A stretch of 53,655 nucleotides of DNA from Streptomyces sp. PH10-H1 (GTDB lineage: Bacteria > Actinomycetota > Actinomycetes > Streptomycetales > Streptomycetaceae), in NCBI RefSeq assembly GCF_030063355.1, contig NZ_JASISZ010000038.1, forward strand, positions 24,868-78,522. Direction: 5' to 3'. Numbering within the stretch: position 1 is the stretch's first letter; each line of letters starts with the position of its first letter. This document shows, one piece after another, positions 14,738 through 24,083 of the stretch. The notes beneath the pieces are model-generated. The model saw nothing but the letters and a program-made list of their open reading frames with translations, was not told where the DNA came from and made no database searches. A program made the position numbers and the translations under genes.

Positions 14738-15484
14738 ATGACCAACACCGATCAGTCGTCCACCGAAACCCGTGGCCCGTTCACCCGGACCTGGTTCATC
14801 ATCTCGGCCGGTTTCATGGCCTGCGTGGGCGGCTTGCTGGCCGCTGTCCTGCTGTCGAGCGGGGATGACAGCACCGACGCGGCCCCGGCCCCCTCGCCCA
14901 CCACCACGGCCGGGGTTGCGCCTACCGGCGCGCCGGCCGATGGCTCCTGCCCGGCGCTGGCCGACACCGATACGCGCGTTCCCACCACCGCTCCCGCCGG
15001 CGTGGAATGGACGCTCTTTCAGACGGTGGCGCTGCCGACGTCCAAGACGGCCGGTCCGGCTGTCACCGAGGGGGACGTGACCCGGTGCTATGCGCACACC
15101 CCCACCGGCGCCCTGCTCGCGTCCGCCCAGATCAACACCCGGTTCATCGTCGCCCCGGACTGGCGGACGGTGACGGAGAAGCAGACCGTTGGCGATGGCC
15201 GCACCAAGTACGTCACCACGCGGACCGCGGCTGAGGCCTCCTCAGGGCCCGTCACCAACAATCCGTCGGACCACGGGCAGCTCGCCGCGTTCAAATTCGT
15301 GACCTACAGCGCCGACACCGCCGTGATTCAGCAGGTGTGGCGGTTCCCCACCGGTCAGATGCAGGTCGTCACGGTGCCGATGATCTGGGATCACGGTGAC
15401 TGGAAGCTGGAGATCGCGGCGAACGGTGCCGGGGCCACCGCCGTCACCTCGCTGGCCGACTACATCGTCTGGGCAGGTGTCTGA
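14738..15484 (+). CDS. VirB8/TcpC-like channel protein
   Basis: A 248-residue bitopic protein with a short cytoplasmic start, a membrane segment (WFIISAGFMACVGGLLAAVLL) and a Ser/Thr/Pro linker. The extracellular domain includes YAHTPTGALLASAQINTRFI and ends with the strands VVTVPMIWDHGDWKLEIA. This architecture is that of TcpC/VirB8-type scaffold proteins of Gram-positive type IV secretion systems. Its stop overlaps the VirB6-like start (TGATG). Confidence 0.72.
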   Translation: MTNTDQSSTETRGPFTRTWFIISAGFMACVGGLLAAVLLSSGDDSTDAAPAPSPTTTAGVAPTGAPADGSCPALADTDTRVPTTAPAGVEWTLFQTVALPTSKTAGPAVTEGDVTRCYAHTPTGALLASAQINTRFIVAPDWRTVTEKQTVGDGRTKYVTTRTAAEASSGPVTNNPSDHGQLAAFKFVTYSADTAVIQQVWRFPTGQMQVVTVPMIWDHGDWKLEIAANGAGATAVTSLADYIVWAGV

Positions 15485-16710
15485 TGGGTTTCTGCGACGT
15501 CGGACAGTGGTTCCCGCCTACCACGGGTCCTTGCATCGCCATCGACGTCATCGGTAGTGGTCTGAAGGACATCGGCGACTCCGCGTTCGAGAACATCGTC
15601 AAGTGGTTCGCGGAAGCCGCCGGGCAGACGGTGCAGGCCATGACGACCGCGTGGGTGAAGATCCCGACGCCCGACATCGGCGACGAGCAGGGGCACGCGC
15701 TCGGCCCCGTGGCCTGGATGCAAACACAGCTCAGTTGGCTGGTGGGTTTCATCGCCGTGCTCTGTCTGCTGCTGGCCGCTGGCCGCATGGCCTGGGAACG
15801 GCGCGGAGAACCAGCCAAAGATGCGGTGGCTGGGCTGATCCGGTTGAGCATCGTCTCCGGCGGTGCCGTCAGTATCGTGGCCCTGCTCACCTCGGCGGGC
15901 GACCAGTTCAGTAGCTGGATCATCGACAAGTCCACCCAGTGCCCTAACCCGGGCACGGGCTCCGACGCCTGCGCGAGCGCCTTCAACGCAAAGATCGGGG
16001 CGATGACGGCGTTCACCGCCAAGACCAACCCCGGAATGTTGCTGGTCATCGCCCTCCTGCTGCTGGCCAGCAGCCTGATTCAGATCATGCTGATGCTGTG
16101 CCGCACCGCGATGCTCATCGTGCTGGCCGGGACGCTCCCGTTGTCGGCCGCCGCGAGTTCCACCCCCGCTGGCAAGGCCTGGTTCCAGAAGTCGGTGGGC
16201 TGGTTGCTCGCCTTCATCCTCTACAAACCGGTGGCCGCGATCGTGTACGCGGCGGCCTTCTCCTCCATCGGCCAGACCAAAAACACCGACCTCGTCACGC
16301 AGCTGTCCGGCGTCGTGCTCATGATCCTGGCCATCTTCACGCTTCCCGCGCTCATGCGGTTCGTGACGCCGATGGTCGAGGCGGTCGCCTCCGCCGGCGG
16401 CGGCGGGGGAGCGGTCATCTCCGGCGCGGGCCAGGCCATCGCCACCGGAGCGAAGGCCGTCCCGCAGATGCGGGGTGCGGCGGTCGCCGGTGAGGCGGGC
16501 AAGAAGGCGAAGGCCGCGAGCGGGTCGGGCAATCCTCCGGACGCTCCCCGAACACCGCCGGGCAATGGTCAGCAGCCTGACCCGCCGCGCAATCCGCCGA
16601 ACACCTCCCCACCGGACCAGAAGCCTCGGCAGGCGCCGCCGGATCAGCAGCCTCACCGGACACCGCCGCCCAATCCGCCCGACCAGCGCATGCCCAAACC
16701 GTCGTCCTGA
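15484..16710 (+). CDS. VirB6/TrbL-like polytopic membrane protein
   Basis: A 408-residue protein with about six membrane segments between residues 75 and 290, among them LVGFIAVLCLLLAAGRMAW, LLVIALLLLASSLIQIMLML and VVLMILAIFTLPALMRFV. An N-terminal amphipathic part (FENIVKWFAEAAGQTVQAM) precedes them. A Gly- and then Pro/Gln-rich cytoplasmic tail follows (GSGNPPDAPRTPPGNGQQPD). The layout fits the VirB6/TrbL inner-membrane channel component. It lies in tight order between the VirB8-like and VirB4-associated genes. Confidence 0.82.
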   Translation: MGFCDVGQWFPPTTGPCIAIDVIGSGLKDIGDSAFENIVKWFAEAAGQTVQAMTTAWVKIPTPDIGDEQGHALGPVAWMQTQLSWLVGFIAVLCLLLAAGRMAWERRGEPAKDAVAGLIRLSIVSGGAVSIVALLTSAGDQFSSWIIDKSTQCPNPGTGSDACASAFNAKIGAMTAFTAKTNPGMLLVIALLLLASSLIQIMLMLCRTAMLIVLAGTLPLSAAASSTPAGKAWFQKSVGWLLAFILYKPVAAIVYAAAFSSIGQTKNTDLVTQLSGVVLMILAIFTLPALMRFVTPMVEAVASAGGGGGAVISGAGQAIATGAKAVPQMRGAAVAGEAGKKAKAASGSGNPPDAPRTPPGNGQQPDPPRNPPNTSPPDQKPRQAPPDQQPHRTPPPNPPDQRMPKPSS

Positions 16711-16746
16711 CGGTGTCCACGATGACGACGACCGAAGGGGGACCCC

Positions 16747-18246
16747 ATGCCGACGAGTAGCACGCCGTCTCAGCTGACCTACGGCAACTGGCGCAAGCCG
16801 CAGACGGCCGGGTTGGGGAAGTTGGGCCTGGGCGGCACGCTGCTGCTGCTGGGCGGAATGATCGTGGTGGTCCTCACCGCCCTGGCCTCGGTGGTGGCGG
16901 CCCTGGTCCTGGCGGTCCTCCTGTTGATGGCTCTTGCGCCTTTGTTGGTCCGCGACCGGCACGGCCGTACCGCGCTGCAGCGCATGGCGGTACGGATCGG
17001 CTGGCGCCGCTCGGTATCCAACGGCAGCCACCTGTACCGGTCCGGGCCGTTGGGCCGCACCCGGTATGGCACCTGCCAACTGCCGGGGTTGGCCGCTGCC
17101 TCCACCGTGATGGAGGCCTCCGACGCCTACAACCGCCCGTTCGCCCTGCTCACCTACCCCAACACCAATCACCATGTTGTCGTCCTGACCACGGACGCGG
17201 ACGGCGCCGGGCTCGTCGATCAGGACCAGGTCGATACCTGGGTGGCGCACTGGGGACAGTGGCTGGCCGGCCTCGCCCACGAGCCGGGCCTGGTGGGCGC
17301 GTCGGTGAGCATCGAGGCCGCACCCGATACCGGGGTGCGGCTGCGGCACGAGGTGGAAAGCAACCTGGTGGAGGGCGCCCCGGCGCTGGCCGCCGCCATG
17401 TTCGCGGAGGTCCTGGAGAGCTACCCGGCCGGGTCCGCGCAGATCTCCACCCGCATCACCCTGACCTACTCCGGCGCCGCCCGGCCGGGTGTCCCGCGCC
17501 GCACGGCCAACGATATGGCCGTGGAGCTCGGCAACCGGCTGCCGGGCCTGACCTCCACGCTCGCATCCACCGGCGCGGGCCCGGCCCGGCCCATGACGGC
17601 CGTTCAGCTGGCGGAGGCGGTACGCGTCGCCTATGACCCGAGCGTGGCCACGCTCGTTGAACAGGCCCGCTCGACTGGTGGAAGCGGCCTGACCTGGTCG
17701 GATTCCGGTCCGATCGGGGCGGAGGAGACGTGGGAGCACTACCGGCACGACAGCGCGCATTCCGTCACCTGGTCCATGTCGGAAGCTCCGCGCGGTGAGG
17801 TGTTCTCCTCGGTCCTAACGACCCTGCTGCGGCCGCATTCCGACATCGCCCGCAAGCGCGTGACGCTGCTGTACCGGCCGCACGACCCGGCCGCCGCCGC
17901 AAAGATCGTCGAGCGGGACCGGCTCGACGCGCTGTTCCGGGCGCAGGCCGAGCCGGTCAGCAAGGCCCGCGAGAACGCGGCCCTGCGGGCCGCCGAGCAG
18001 TCCGCCCGCGAGGAAGCCACCGGCGCCGGGGTGCTGCGGTTCGCGCTGCTGTACACCGCGACCGCCACCGACGCGGCGGACCTGCCGCTGGTGGCGGCCG
18101 CGACTGACACCCTCTCGGCCCCGGCCCGCATCCGGCTGCGTCCGGTTGTCGGCTCGCAGGCCTCCGCGTTCGCGGCCGCCCTGCCCATCGGCCTGGTGCT
18201 GCCGTCCCATCTGTCGGTGCCGGCCAGCGTCCGCGACAACTTCTAA
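16747..18246 (+). CDS. SCO6880-type transfer protein with N-terminal PrgI-like membrane segments
   Basis: A 499-residue protein. The N-terminus TYGNWRKPQTAGLGKLGL leads into a pair of membrane helices (LLLLGGMIVVVLTALASVV). A soluble domain follows, with SNGSHLYRSGPLGRTRYGTC, NHHVVVLTTDADGAGLVD and a helical C-terminus. This matches the family annotated in Streptomyces as SCO6880-like. It appears to combine a PrgI-type membrane start with the N-terminal, nucleotide-free part of VirB4. The ATPase domain is encoded separately in the next gene, so the two products probably form one split VirB4 machine. The family link is from recall. Confidence 0.75.
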   Translation: MPTSSTPSQLTYGNWRKPQTAGLGKLGLGGTLLLLGGMIVVVLTALASVVAALVLAVLLLMALAPLLVRDRHGRTALQRMAVRIGWRRSVSNGSHLYRSGPLGRTRYGTCQLPGLAAASTVMEASDAYNRPFALLTYPNTNHHVVVLTTDADGAGLVDQDQVDTWVAHWGQWLAGLAHEPGLVGASVSIEAAPDTGVRLRHEVESNLVEGAPALAAAMFAEVLESYPAGSAQISTRITLTYSGAARPGVPRRTANDMAVELGNRLPGLTSTLASTGAGPARPMTAVQLAEAVRVAYDPSVATLVEQARSTGGSGLTWSDSGPIGAEETWEHYRHDSAHSVTWSMSEAPRGEVFSSVLTTLLRPHSDIARKRVTLLYRPHDPAAAAKIVERDRLDALFRAQAEPVSKARENAALRAAEQSAREEATGAGVLRFALLYTATATDAADLPLVAAATDTLSAPARIRLRPVVGSQASAFAAALPIGLVLPSHLSVPASVRDNF

Positions 18247-18264
18247 TCACCCCGGGGGACTGCC

Positions 18265-19728
18265 ATGGCCCGCAACACCACTCCCAAGACGCCCCGGCCG
18301 CCTCGTCCGGGGCTGCGCGGCTGGTCCGGACGCGGTGCCGGCGCGGTCACCTACATTGACCCCGCCCCCGAATGGCGCGGTACCAGCGTGCAGGTGTGCG
18401 GCCTGTGGCCGTACGGGGCCGGCTCCGGCACCCCCATGATGGGCGTCCCGCTGGGCCGTGACCTGATGTCCGGCGCCACCGTGTGCGCGGATCCGATCTC
18501 GTGGTTCCAGCGCGCGAAGCTGATCCGTAACCCAAGCGTTTTCGTGCTGGGACAGCCGGGCCTCGGCAAATCCACCATCATCCGGCGCATGGCGCTGGGC
18601 CTGTCCGGATACGGCACCCTGCCGCTGGTCCTGGGTGACCTCAAGCCCGACTACGTCGACTTGGTGCGGGCGATGGGCGGACAGGTCATCAGCCTGGGCC
18701 GGGGGAGGGGACACCTGAACGTCCTCGACCCCGGCGAGAGCCTGGCGGCGGCGGCCCGGCTGACCGGCGACGCCCGCCGGGCGCTGGAGGCCGACATCCA
18801 CGGCCGCCGCCTGAACATGGTGGCGTCGCTCATCACCATCCTGCGTAACAACCCGCCCACGGACCGGGAAGAGAGCATCCTGGCCGCCGCCCTCAAGGTC
18901 CTGGACGACCGGCACAAGGGGATCCCGGTCCTGTCGGACCTGGTGCAGGTCATCAAGGACGCGCCGGAGGATGTGCGGGTGGTGGCCCTGGACCGCGGGG
19001 ACATCAACCGGTACCGCGACATCACCGAAGGACTGGAATCCTCCCTGGTCTCCTTGCTGGGCGAGGGCCGGTTGGGCGAGACCTTCGCGAGCCACACCAC
19101 AGAACCGATGCGCCGCGACAGCCCGGTCTGCTTCGACGTCTCCTCGATCGACGATTCGGAACTGCAACTGCAGGCGGCTTCCCTGCTGGCCTGCTGGTCC
19201 TACGGATTCGGCGCCATCACCGCCGCGCAGGCCCTGGCAGACGCGGGCCTGGAGCCGCAGCGGCACTACTTCGTGATCCTCGATGAGCTGTGGCGGGTGC
19301 TCGCCGCCGGGCGCGGCCTGGTCGCCCGCGTCAACGCCCTCACCCGGCTCAACCGGCAGATCGGCGTGGGCATGGCAATGATCACGCACACCATGAACGA
19401 CTTGCTGGCGCTGCCGACAGAAGAGGACCGGATGATGGCGAAAGGGTTCGTCGAGCGGTCCGGGATGGTGATCTGCGGCGGTCTGCCGCCGGCGGAGATG
19501 CCGCTCCTCACACAGGTGGTGGGCATGTCCCAGGTGGAACAGGACATGGTCTCGGGCTGGTCCACCCCGCCCTCGTGGGACTCCGCCCAGGGGCGCGAGG
19601 CACAGCCTCCGGGGCTCGGCAATTTCCTGATCAAGGTGGGCGGACGGCCCGGGATTCCCCTGCACGTCGACCTGACGCGCGCGGAGCGGGACGTCAACGA
19701 CACGAACCGCAAGTGGGCTCAGCGATGA
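18265..19728 (+). CDS. VirB4/TraC-like conjugation ATPase
   Basis: A 487-residue P-loop ATPase. The N-terminal segment precedes Walker A FVLGQPGLGKSTIIRRM (residues about 95-110). The Walker B is HYFVILDELWRVLAAG (about 335-350). The downstream RQIGVGMAMITHTMND and ERSGMVICGGLPPAEMPLL fit the C-terminal sensor region of VirB4. No membrane segment is visible. It supplies energy for assembly of the mating channel and overlaps the coupling-protein gene (ATGA). It is shorter than classical VirB4 because the N-terminal portion seems to reside in the preceding gene. Confidence 0.88.
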   Translation: MARNTTPKTPRPPRPGLRGWSGRGAGAVTYIDPAPEWRGTSVQVCGLWPYGAGSGTPMMGVPLGRDLMSGATVCADPISWFQRAKLIRNPSVFVLGQPGLGKSTIIRRMALGLSGYGTLPLVLGDLKPDYVDLVRAMGGQVISLGRGRGHLNVLDPGESLAAAARLTGDARRALEADIHGRRLNMVASLITILRNNPPTDREESILAAALKVLDDRHKGIPVLSDLVQVIKDAPEDVRVVALDRGDINRYRDITEGLESSLVSLLGEGRLGETFASHTTEPMRRDSPVCFDVSSIDDSELQLQAASLLACWSYGFGAITAAQALADAGLEPQRHYFVILDELWRVLAAGRGLVARVNALTRLNRQIGVGMAMITHTMNDLLALPTEEDRMMAKGFVERSGMVICGGLPPAEMPLLTQVVGMSQVEQDMVSGWSTPPSWDSAQGREAQPPGLGNFLIKVGGRPGIPLHVDLTRAERDVNDTNRKWAQR

Positions 19729-21482
19729 GCGCGACCAACAAGCGCCGCGGCCCCAACGATGGTGTGTCCGCGTTCCTGCTGCCCATCGGGGTGGGGGTGT
19801 TCGCGCTGCTGGTCGGCGTCGGCTGGACGTCCGCACGCCTCGGCGCCGGCCTGTCGGACAAGCCCTTGCCGCCCGGCAACCCGTTCGTCCTGCCGTTCGC
19901 GCTGGCGAAGGGCACCTACGTGTGGCCCGGCGGCTGGGCGACCGGGTTGGCCGCTGGTGAGGGCCTGGTCCTGGTCGTACTCGCGGTGCTGGTGACCCGT
20001 ATGGTCCTGGCCCGTCGGCGTGCGCGGCCGCGTATCGACGCTGCCGCCCAACACATGGCCAAGGGCCGTGAGCTCGACAAGCTCTCGGCCGCACAGAATC
20101 GTGCGGCCGCAGTCCGGTGGGGCATCACGTCCCCGGATCCGGGTATTTTCGTCGGCCGGACGGTCATCGGCCGCCGCCCTCTGTTCGCCTCCTTCGAGGA
20201 CATGCAGATCGACATCTGGGGGCCCCGTACCGGCAAGACCACTCGCAGGGCGATCCCCGCGATCGTCCGTGCCGGCGCCAAGCCCCTCTTCGTCACCAGC
20301 AACAAGCGGGACGTGGTGGACGCGACCCGCGGACCGCGCTCCGAACACGGCAGCATCCGTGTCTTCGACCTACAGGGCCTCATCGGCGAGGCCGTGAGCT
20401 GGTGGTGGAACCCGCTCACCTTCGTGACTGGCGTCGCACCCGCCCGACGGATGGCCGAGCATTTCGCCTCGGACGCCCGGGGCGCCAATGCCCGCACGGA
20501 CGCCTACTTTGAGCCTGCCGGTCAAGACCTGCTGGCGTACCTGCTGCTGGCGGCGGCGCTCGACGGGCGCCCGATCACGCAGGTCTACAGGTGGCTGAGT
20601 AATCCGCGCGAGGCTGAGCCGGAGAGGATTCTCCGCGCCGCTGGCGCGGAGTACGTGCTACCTGCCGACGCGGTCAAAGCGGTCCTGATCGCACCGGAAA
20701 AGCAGAGGGGCGGCATCTACGGAACCGCCCTGCAAATGGCGTCGTGCCTGGTGAACCCGGCCGTGACCCGGTGGGTGACCGACAACGGGCACGACCTGCC
20801 GCAGCTCGACCCGCGCGAATTCGTGCGCTCGACCGACACCCTGTATCTCGTCTCCCGCGAGGGCAAAGACTCTGCGGGCGCCCTGGTCACGGCCTTGACC
20901 GTGGCGATCTGCGAGGCAGCCGAACAGTACGCCTCGCAGTCCCCGCACGGGCGGGTACCCGGCGGCATCCTCGGCGTCCTCGATGAAGCGGCGAACGTGT
21001 GCCGTTGGGCTGAGCTCCCCAACCTGTACAGCCACTACGGATCCCGCGGAATCAACTTGATGACGATCCTGCAGTCCTGGGAACAGGGCGTCGAAGTCTG
21101 GGGTGAAGGGGGTATGGCCAAACTCTGGGGGGCCGCGAATCTGCGGGTTTACGGCGGCGGCGCCGCCAGCGCGCAGTTCCTCAGCAACCTCGGCTCCCTC
21201 GTCGGCAACTTCGAGCCGGAGACCTACTCCCACAGCTACCAGCCACCGCAGCCGGGCAGCGGATTCCTCACCCGCTCCCGCTCCACCAGCACCTCTAGCC
21301 GGTCGGAGGAAATCCTCAGCGCTGCGGATCTGGCGGCCGTACCGCCGGGCCGGGCCGTGGTGATGGCCTCCGGCGCCCGTCCCACATTGATCGAGACCAT
21401 CCCGTGGTGGACGGAGCCCTACGCGCCAGCAGTACAGGCATCGCTGGACAAGTACGACCCAGGGGCGGTGACGACACCGTGA
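19725..21482 (+). CDS. VirD4/TraG-like type IV coupling protein
   Basis: A 585-residue protein with two N-terminal membrane helices (FLLPIGVGVFALLVGVGW and GLVLVVLAVLVTRMVLA). Its nucleotide-binding domain has an atypical Walker A, IWGPRTGKTTRRAIPAIV (residues about 160-177), and Walker B GGILGVLDEAANVC near 420. The GINLMTILQSW motif follows. A Ser/Thr/Arg-rich stretch and a short tail close the protein. It recognises the relaxosome and pumps the DNA strand into the channel. It replaces the FtsK-like TraB translocase typical of many Streptomyces plasmids. Confidence 0.92.
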   Translation: MSATNKRRGPNDGVSAFLLPIGVGVFALLVGVGWTSARLGAGLSDKPLPPGNPFVLPFALAKGTYVWPGGWATGLAAGEGLVLVVLAVLVTRMVLARRRARPRIDAAAQHMAKGRELDKLSAAQNRAAAVRWGITSPDPGIFVGRTVIGRRPLFASFEDMQIDIWGPRTGKTTRRAIPAIVRAGAKPLFVTSNKRDVVDATRGPRSEHGSIRVFDLQGLIGEAVSWWWNPLTFVTGVAPARRMAEHFASDARGANARTDAYFEPAGQDLLAYLLLAAALDGRPITQVYRWLSNPREAEPERILRAAGAEYVLPADAVKAVLIAPEKQRGGIYGTALQMASCLVNPAVTRWVTDNGHDLPQLDPREFVRSTDTLYLVSREGKDSAGALVTALTVAICEAAEQYASQSPHGRVPGGILGVLDEAANVCRWAELPNLYSHYGSRGINLMTILQSWEQGVEVWGEGGMAKLWGAANLRVYGGGAASAQFLSNLGSLVGNFEPETYSHSYQPPQPGSGFLTRSRSTSTSSRSEEILSAADLAAVPPGRAVVMASGARPTLIETIPWWTEPYAPAVQASLDKYDPGAVTTP

Positions 21483-22009
21483 CGAGAATCGACGACGAGT
21501 GGGCAGAGGCCCCGGCCACCCCGGGCACGGAACCGGCGTCCCCGCCCGACCCGTCCAGCGACAAGAACGCCGGACGCGGCAAGCGCAAGGGAAAGAAGAA
21601 GAAGCCCGCTCCGAAACCGGTCTTCCAGTCCCTCGACGAGTTCGTGACGGAGTACCTCGCGCAGGTGATCCGGCGTCAACTCAACGGAAGTACCCAAACG
21701 TGGTGCCCGGCCTGGTGGAAGCATCCGGAGGCGATTTCGCGGCTGAGCGCCCTGTGGCGGGCCTGGGAGAACCTACAGCTGGAGCCGGCGTTGGGGATGT
21801 CCGTCTGGTGGCTACAGCACTGCGACCCGCACCTTCGGGCCCTGATGCATCCGGACACCGGACCGCTGGCTTCCTGCTCGCCTGAGGGCCACTCCGACTA
21901 CGCGTATAAGCCCCTGCCGCTGGAGAAGTCGGACCCGGCCCTGTGGCTGTCCCCCTCGTTCAGCACCACCCCGGCACCGGAAGCGGCCCCCGGCACCTCC
22001 AACAACTGA
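21479..22009 (+). CDS. DUF4913 protein
   Basis: A 176-residue protein using the GTG that overlaps the coupling-protein stop (GTGA). After a disordered, Lys-rich start (RGKRKGKKKKPAPKP) comes the DUF4913 core: FQSLDEFVTEYLAQVIRR, TWCPAWWKHPEAISRLSALW and a Trp-rich region, GMSVWWLQHCDPHLRALM. DUF4913 genes regularly end actinomycete transfer operons. A link between relaxosome and coupling protein is possible but unproven. Confidence 0.85.
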   Translation: MTRIDDEWAEAPATPGTEPASPPDPSSDKNAGRGKRKGKKKKPAPKPVFQSLDEFVTEYLAQVIRRQLNGSTQTWCPAWWKHPEAISRLSALWRAWENLQLEPALGMSVWWLQHCDPHLRALMHPDTGPLASCSPEGHSDYAYKPLPLEKSDPALWLSPSFSTTPAPEAAPGTSNN

Positions 22010-22017
22010 AAATCCCT

Positions 22018-22045
22018 CGGCCGGGCACCCTGTGGTGCCCGGCCG
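22018..22045. terminator. Terminator of the secretion operon
   Basis: A 12-bp perfect stem (22018-22029 with 22034-22045) and a 4-nt loop lie between convergent genes ending at 22009 and 22057. Confidence 0.88.
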
Positions 22046-22056
22046 GGGGAGAGGAA

Positions 22057-24048
22057 TCAGAGCTGAATGCCGGTGTCCCGTTCGCGTCCGGCTGACGGGG
22101 CTCCGCCGGAGTTCTTGGCGGCGCTCGGGGGTGATTCCACGGCGGCCTCTACTGCCTGAGGGAAACCCATGGCAGCGATTCGAACCGCGTCGGCCGCCTC
22201 CTGGTCCGCCAGCCCTGCCAGGGCGGCGCTGGCCTCGACACGGCGGGCCTCCTGGGCCTCGTCGAGGCCCGCCTCCGACTCGTCCGGGGCGGCGGCCTGC
22301 TCCGGCAGTTCGGTCACCGTCCAGACCGCCGGATCCTCGGCCCCGGGCGAGGCGATAATGACCGGGCCGGTCCCAAAGCCCCGTTCCGCCTCTTCTGCCA
22401 GTGTCTCCATCGCCTCCGGCTGCGGAGGCCGGCCCCATCGTTCGGCGTACTCCTGCCGCAGACGGGCCAGCGGCTCGGCTGAACCCTGCGTGTATGCCTC
22501 GGCCGTTCCGGTCTGCGCACGCCGTTCCAGCCACCGACTCTGCTCGGTGAGCTGTTCCGCGGCGCCGTGATCGTCGGTCGCCTGCTGCCGCAGCCTCTCG
22601 CCGACGGCGCGCAGTTTCTCCGCCTCCTCGGGGCTGAGTTGTTCCGCGTCGTTGTCGAGTTCACGGGCGGCTGCGAACTCATCGAAAGCGGCCTCATACA
22701 GGGCCTGGGCCTGGTCGTCGAGCTGCTGGGCCTGGATGGACAGTGGGACCGCGGGACCGGGCTCCTCGCGCCCCCCGAACAGCTCGGCAATCATCTCGGC
22801 GTCGGCATCGGCCGGGACGATCAGCCCGTGATGATCGGCGATGCTCTGACGAAGCTGGGAGCGGATTTCATCGCGGGCCCGGCCTTCCTGCCAACCATCG
22901 ACATGGGCCCATACTCCGGCAATCTCCTCGGCGCTGGCGGTCGACCACCACCCGGCGTCAAGGCTCTCGCTCAACGTGCGGGCCTGGAACTCATGCGCGG
23001 GGTTCTCCCCGCGCAGGGCGGCGGCGGTTGCCTGAATCTGCACGCTGATCGCTGCCTGTTGCGCCTGCAGCTCCGAGACACCGATGTTCACGGCCTCGAC
23101 GTTCTCGGTGAGGCGCCTCCGCTCCGCGTCGGACAGAGACGGGTCGGTGTCCAGTCGTGCTTGGTATTCGGCCTGTCGGGACAGCCGCAGCTTCTCGTCT
23201 GCCTGCAGACGGTCCAGCTCGCTGGTGAGCACGTACAGCCGTTCAGCGTCGGTGGCCTCCTCGGTACCGCTCAGGATCCGCCGCTGGCGGTCCTGCTCGG
23301 CTGCGAGAACGGGCTGAACCTGCTCGGCGCTCAACACCGCAGCGGGCACCCGTACGGGGTCCAGATCGCCGGTGTTCTCGATGACCTCGACGGTGAACCG
23401 GCTGCCGTCGCCGATGTCACGATCGGCTGCCCAGCGGAGGAATTCCTCCGCCCCCAACACTTCGGCGGGCATGCCCGGGGCGGCGACAGCCTCGCCCTGG
23501 TACGCGGGACGGTATGGGTCCTCGCGGTCCCGAATGATGATGATGAACGAGGTACCCGGCGATTCCTCGGCAACGGCCCGTGCCTTGTCGAGCATGGCGC
23601 GGAAATCCCGGTCCGTGAACGTGATCATCCGGGCGAGTTCCACCCCGCCCACCGGCCAGTTCGGAACGTCGATTCCGAACCGCTCCTTGAGCTGTTCGCG
23701 CAGGTGCTCCAGCGTCGCGGCGGCGTACGGGTCCGCGCCGGCCCACTCCGAAGCGGCCTGCCAGGTCCGGCCGATTCTGCGCGGGTCGGCGTCCTTCCAA
23801 AAACGCTCCTGCCATGCGGCCCGCAACAGCGGGTCGGCCGCTGCCCGCTCGGCCCGCAGCCGCTCTGCGGACTGGCGGCTGCGTTCCTCGCTGGCCTGAC
23901 GCTCCCGCTCGTATTCGCGTTCGCGAGCCCGCACCACGGACTCAGCGATCAGCGCCGCAATGGTGATGGCGAGACGGATGGACTCCGCGACCGCTTCCAT
24001 GCTCGCGGCGTAGACTTCTTCGGTCTCGTTTTGGTAGGTCTGGCTCAT
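22057..24048 (-). CDS. Large helical protein downstream of the relaxase
   Basis: A 663-residue acidic protein. An N-terminal helical segment (MEAVAESIRLAITIAALIAE) is followed by a charged coiled coil (about 40-75). An ordered region then contains LARMITFTDRDFRAMLDKA and GTSFIIIIRDREDPYR. A second long coiled coil has DAERLYVLTSELDRLQADE. A Glu/Gln-rich C-terminal half mentions FGTGPVIIASPGAEDPAVW. No enzyme motif is recognised. It follows the relaxase with a short gap, so it may be a relaxosome or mating-pair accessory protein. Confidence 0.7.
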   Translation of the reverse strand: MSQTYQNETEEVYAASMEAVAESIRLAITIAALIAESVVRAREREYERERQASEERSRQSAERLRAERAAADPLLRAAWQERFWKDADPRRIGRTWQAASEWAGADPYAAATLEHLREQLKERFGIDVPNWPVGGVELARMITFTDRDFRAMLDKARAVAEESPGTSFIIIIRDREDPYRPAYQGEAVAAPGMPAEVLGAEEFLRWAADRDIGDGSRFTVEVIENTGDLDPVRVPAAVLSAEQVQPVLAAEQDRQRRILSGTEEATDAERLYVLTSELDRLQADEKLRLSRQAEYQARLDTDPSLSDAERRRLTENVEAVNIGVSELQAQQAAISVQIQATAAALRGENPAHEFQARTLSESLDAGWWSTASAEEIAGVWAHVDGWQEGRARDEIRSQLRQSIADHHGLIVPADADAEMIAELFGGREEPGPAVPLSIQAQQLDDQAQALYEAAFDEFAAARELDNDAEQLSPEEAEKLRAVGERLRQQATDDHGAAEQLTEQSRWLERRAQTGTAEAYTQGSAEPLARLRQEYAERWGRPPQPEAMETLAEEAERGFGTGPVIIASPGAEDPAVWTVTELPEQAAAPDESEAGLDEAQEARRVEASAALAGLADQEAADAVRIAAMGFPQAVEAAVESPPSAAKNSGGAPSAGRERDTGIQL

Positions 24049-24083
24049 CCCGTACCCCCTTGTATCGGGCCGCCGGCTCGCGG

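Noticed and set aside
15460..20094. Minus-strand frames of 766 and 615 residues opposite the secretion genes
   Set aside because: They are complementary to the VirB6-, SCO6880- and VirB4-like genes, with Arg/His/Gly-rich composition and no ribosome sites.
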